From contig JAGKWY010000029.1 of NCBI GenBank assembly GCA_021151625.1, positions 1 through 34,054 on the forward strand: DNA of 34,054 nucleotides. Direction: 5' to 3'. Positions 32,897 to 34,054 of the stretch are shown here, one piece after another. The position numbers and the translations under genes are program-made. Below the pieces are notes generated by a model. It was not told the DNA's origin, ran no database searches, and worked only from the letters and a program-made list of their open reading frames with translations. The DNA comes from Gammaproteobacteria bacterium. GTDB lineage: Bacteria; Pseudomonadota; Gammaproteobacteria; Pseudomonadales; Cellvibrionaceae. Numbering within the stretch: position 1 is the stretch's first letter; every line of letters begins with the position of its first letter.

Positions 32897-33757
32897 ATGA
32901 GCCAGATTCATTTGGAATTGACCAAAGTTGGAATTGAATTCCCCACCCCCAAAGGCCCTTTTTGCGCACTGCGCGATGTGGATTTGAAAATTAAAAAAGG
33001 CGAATTTGTTTCGCTGATCGGCCACTCAGGTTGCGGTAAATCTACCGTGCTGAATATTGTTGCCGGCTTATACCAGGCCACCACCGGCGGTGTGGTATTG
33101 AATGGCCGCGAAGTTAACGAACCCGGCCCGGAGCGCGCGGTAGTTTTCCAGAACCATTCGCTGTTGCCCTGGTTGACCGCTTACGAAAACGTAGAGCTGG
33201 GTGTTAAGCGCGTGTTCAAAGGCAAGAAAACCCGCGCCGAAATGCGCGAGTGGATTGAACACAACCTGGAGCTGGTGCACATGACCCACGCCATGCACAA
33301 ACGCCCGGACGAAATCTCCGGCGGTATGAAGCAGCGTGTTGGTATCGCCCGTGCCCTGGCGATGGAACCACAGGTGTTGCTAATGGATGAACCCTTCGGT
33401 GCGCTGGACGCATTGACTCGCGCCCATCTGCAAGATTCACTGATGGAGATCCAGAACGAGCTGGGCAACACCGTAATCATGATCACCCACGATGTGGACG
33501 AGGCTGTATTACTGTCGGATCGTATTGTGATGATGACTAACGGCCCGGCGGCCACCGTCGGTGAAATTCTTGATGTGAAGTTGCCGCGCCCGCGCAATCG
33601 CCTGGAACTGGCCGACAACGCCGAATACAACGGCTATCGTTCGGCGGTATTGCGCTTCCTCTACGAGAAGCAAAAAAAAATTGAACCTATCTCTGCCAAA
33701 CGCGCCGAGAAACAAGTTGAACAAGGCGCACCTGCACAGGCCAAAAGCGTCGCATGA
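32897..33757 (+). CDS. nrtD: Nitrate/nitrite ABC transporter ATP-binding protein
   Basis: A 286-residue ATPase of the NrtCD/SsuB/TauB type. Walker A is GHSGCGKST, the Q-loop is VFQNHSLLPWLT, the signature is ISGGMKQRVGIARAL, Walker B is VLLMDEPFGALDA, and the switch His is in ITHDVDEA. It lacks the binding-protein-like C-terminal domain of cyanobacterial NrtC, so it is closest to NrtD (NasD in Klebsiella naming) and would act as a homodimer. The C-terminal 25 residues form a Lys/Glu/Ala-rich tail. AGAGGAAA precedes the ATG. Last gene of the operon, followed by a strong terminator. Confidence 0.93.
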   Translation: MSQIHLELTKVGIEFPTPKGPFCALRDVDLKIKKGEFVSLIGHSGCGKSTVLNIVAGLYQATTGGVVLNGREVNEPGPERAVVFQNHSLLPWLTAYENVELGVKRVFKGKKTRAEMREWIEHNLELVHMTHAMHKRPDEISGGMKQRVGIARALAMEPQVLLMDEPFGALDALTRAHLQDSLMEIQNELGNTVIMITHDVDEAVLLSDRIVMMTNGPAATVGEILDVKLPRPRNRLELADNAEYNGYRSAVLRFLYEKQKKIEPISAKRAEKQVEQGAPAQAKSVA

Positions 33758-33845
33758 TTTCGTAAGCAATTGCAGCCTCCCTGCTCTCCGGCGGTGCCTC
33801 ACCGGCACTGTGGAGCTGGAATTGGTGCGAAAATATCCTCTGTTT

Positions 33846-33869
33846 GCCCCGGCTTGCCGGGGCTTTTTT
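33846..33869 (+). terminator. Rho-independent terminator after the nitrate transporter operon
   Basis: GCCCCGGC-TT-GCCGGGGC followed by TTTTTT; strong intrinsic terminator closing the nrt operon. Confidence 0.92.
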
Positions 33870-33973
33870 ATGCCCATTTTCCACATCTTTGCAGTTCTTT
33901 AGCACCTTAGGGCCTTGAAAAGATCAGGTTTTATACACTTTGCTCACTAAATGATTGGCACATTATTCATCAT

Positions 33974-33989
33974 TGGTATATATTGTGCA
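33974..33989 (+). promoter_or_regulatory. Candidate sigma-54 promoter near the window end
   Basis: TGGTATATATTGTGCA has GG and GC separated by exactly ten bases, as in -24/-12 promoters, with TGCA at the -12 end. Transcription would start near 34000, about 50 bases before an ATG at 34052-34054, the last three bases, preceded by AAGGTG. The gene itself lies outside; a nitrate or nitrite reductase gene would be expected by context, but nothing of it is visible. Confidence 0.35.
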
Positions 33990-34054
33990 GCATACTTAAA
34001 ACCTATCAACTGTGACGGACCACTCACTTTTGGAAACAAGGTGCGAAGTCCATG

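Noticed and set aside
1..34054. CRISPR arrays, tRNA or rRNA genes, insertion sequences, prophage
   Set aside because: No regularly spaced repeats, cloverleaf-like segments, transposase, integrase or phage structural genes were seen on reading both strands.

Overview
The window looks like chromosome from a Cellvibrio-like gammaproteobacterium. The basis is a secreted laminarinase with polyserine linkers and carbohydrate-binding modules, a PEP-CTERM protein, an LpxO-type lipid A hydroxylase, and gene neighbourhoods typical of free-living polysaccharide degraders. This placement is inference from protein content; there is no rRNA, tRNA, IS element, prophage or CRISPR array to anchor it.

Layout. 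(1) 83-2444: a glutamine amidotransferase-like protein, a VIT/CCC1 metal transporter and a TetR regulator whose likely operator covers its own promoter. (2) 2448-10024, mostly minus strand: FmdB, formamidase FmdA, and a five-gene ABC importer (urtABCDE type) for urea or short amides, with one small secreted cysteine protein in between. (3) 10193-10728: a ParDE toxin-antitoxin pair. (4) 11091-15497: a very large hybrid sensor kinase whose N-terminal half is an NCS1-type nucleobase transporter, followed by a cysteine cluster, histidine kinase and receiver, and then its probable LuxR-type response regulator. (5) 15720-19549: LpxO-like hydroxylase, a heme-motif periplasmic protein, a DJ-1/PfpI protein and a PNPOx-fold protein. 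(6) 19841-25202: GH81 beta-1,3-glucanase with CBM56-like and CBM6 modules, a PEP-CTERM protein, a CPBP membrane protease and a VOC protein. (7) 25233-29797: a TPR/retropepsin-like protein, glutathione peroxidase, a DUF1080 glycosidase-like protein, a DUF3833 lipoprotein and a transglutaminase-like/TPR lipoprotein. (8) 30294-33757: an nrtABD-type nitrate/nitrite ABC importer; the window ends on a possible start codon of another gene with a sigma-54-like promoter in front.

How it fits together. Regions 2, 4 and 8 read as nitrogen scavenging: import of urea or amides, hydrolysis of formamide to ammonia and formate, import of nitrate, and a dedicated transporter-kinase/response-regulator pair beside the urea/amide operon. 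No urease gene is present here, so the importer may serve the formamidase rather than urea breakdown. The transporter-kinase fusion with a ten-cysteine cluster is the least conventional object in the window. Several non-coding structures also stand out: a 17-bp inverted repeat in front of fmdA, two copies of one dispersed repeat bracketing the fmd/urt block, stable tetraloop hairpins at both binding-protein/permease junctions, an 18-bp perfect palindrome after the response regulator, and a threefold repeated start-codon unit in front of the PEP-CTERM gene.
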